Shown here piece after piece: positions 63,334-64,000 of a stretch of DNA of 64,000 nucleotides (position 1 is the first letter of the stretch; every line of letters begins with the position of its first letter). The notes under the pieces were generated by a model. The model ran no database searches and was not told the DNA's origin. It saw nothing but the letters and a program-made list of their open reading frames with translations. This stretch comes from Loigolactobacillus jiayinensis (GTDB lineage: Bacteria; Bacillota; Bacilli; Lactobacillales; Lactobacillaceae): the NCBI RefSeq assembly GCF_003946445.1, contig NZ_RHOF01000007.1:21621-85620 (forward strand), read 5' to 3'. The position numbers were made by a program, and so were the translations under genes.

Positions 63334-63984
63334 ATGAAAAGAAAATTAGGACGATTATTAATGCTATTACTTGTTATCATGACGGTTATTTTACCGCTGG
63401 CAAGTGTAACTAACACGGCCAATGCAGCGACAACACAAAAGACGACATTGACTGATAAACATTTAAGCTCAATCAAGAAAAAGGGGTACATCACAGTCGG
63501 TTTATCCGCGGATTACCCGCCTTATGAATTTCATCAAACAATTAAGGGCCAAGATAAAATTGTTGGTTTTGATATCAGTATTGCAGAAAAGATTGCTAAG
63601 GATCTTGGCGTTAAATTAAAAGTTAATGAAATGGGTTTCGATGCGCTGTTAGGGGCATTAAAAACCGGTAAAATTGATATGATCATCTCTGGCATGTCCA
63701 AAACACCAGAACGGGAAAAGGAAGTTACTTTTTCTAAGTCCTACTTAAATGTTAAGCAGGTAGTGATGGCGAAAAAAGAAGATGCTGGTAAACTAAGGTC
63801 ATCCAGTGATTACGAGGGTGTCAAGGTTGGCGTACAGAAGCAATCCTTCCAAGAAGAATTAGCGCAAAAAGAACTATTTGGCGCCAAGATTACGTCACTA
63901 CAAAAAATGACCGATTTAGTTTTGAATTTACAAAATAATAAAATCGCCGAGTTTACAATTGAAGTGCAACACCCAATGAACTAG
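63334..63984 (+). pseudogene. amino-acid ABC transporter substrate-binding protein (family 3), prematurely stopped
   Basis: The reading frame of 216 codons begins with a signal peptide (hydrophobic core about 7-25, cleavage near ANA, about residue 31). It continues with a clear family 3 solute-binding domain: ITVGLSADYPPYEFH, VGFDISIAEKIAKDLG, FDALLGALKTGKIDMIISGMS, TPEREKEVTFSKSY and VGVQKQSFQEELA. It stops within lobe 2 at NKIAEFTIEVQHPMN, whereas family members need roughly 40 more residues and lactobacillal versions are often fused to a permease. The start is ATG with GGGAGGGG upstream. The window ends 16 bases later, so truncation, frameshift or a sequence error cannot be told apart. Confidence 0.6.
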
Positions 63985-64000
63985 ACCAACTATAGACAAA

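Overview
The window comes from a low-GC Gram-positive bacterium, almost certainly a lactobacillus (Lactobacillaceae in the broad sense). The reasons are AGGAGG-type ribosome binding sites, frequent TTG/GTG starts, RexAB-type AddAB, CcpA cre-like sites, a T-box before metNI, and a pdu-cob-hem supercluster laid out much like that of Limosilactobacillus reuteri and Listeria. The species cannot be fixed from the sequence; lineages known to make B12 and use 1,2-propanediol/glycerol (coryniformis, rossiae, reuteri or brevis types) fit.

Region 1 (1-14.5 kb) is housekeeping: a T-box-controlled methionine importer metNI, the rexB-rexA helicase-nuclease pair, a lipoprotein, a YdcF-type membrane-anchored protein, a 59-residue hypothetical ORF, fumC and the cobalamin-dependent tRNA-modification enzyme queG.

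Region 2 (14.5-35.4 kb) is a propanediol/glycerol-utilisation bacterial microcompartment. It opens with a degenerate glycerate-kinase-like gene and pduU. A cobalamin riboswitch follows, reading antisense towards the regulator pocR. Divergently from pocR runs pduA-pduB-pduB'-pduCDE-pduGH-pduK-pduJ-pduL-eutJ-pduM-pduN-pduO-glcG-pduP-pduQ-pduF-pduW, followed by pduV and a second pduO. The shell proteins are PduA, J, K, U, N and two PduB paralogues. The dehydratase PduCDE (reactivated by PduGH, supplied with adenosylcobalamin by PduO) makes propionaldehyde or 3-hydroxypropionaldehyde. PduP/PduL/PduW take it to propionate with ATP, and PduQ takes it to propanol. No pduS or pduT is present.

Region 3 (35.4-62.5 kb) is anaerobic cobalamin biosynthesis. 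A short upstream operon, cblT-cobD-pduX, handles alpha-ribazole uptake and the aminopropanol arm. A second cobalamin riboswitch with a terminator precedes the 24-kb run cbiABCDETFGHJ-cobA/hemD-cbiKLMNQO-cbiP-sirC-hemACBL-cblS-cobUS-cobC-hemD. The hem genes supply uroporphyrinogen III and the cbi genes build the corrin ring, with cobalt brought in by CbiMNQO. The lower-ligand nucleotide appears to come from CblT/CblS, since no cobT is visible.

Region 4 (62.5-64 kb) holds two small membrane proteins and an amino-acid ABC substrate-binding protein whose reading frame stops early, just before the window edge.

The observations most worth following are the riboswitch antisense to pocR, the tandem full-length/short PduB pair, the probably inactive glycerate-kinase homologue next to pduU, the CblS/CblT route in place of CobT, a family of N-terminal cargo helices including one on a GlcG protein, a direct-repeat/hairpin cassette before pduM, a structured RNA before pduW, and a hairpin that spaces the pduV ribosome binding site.
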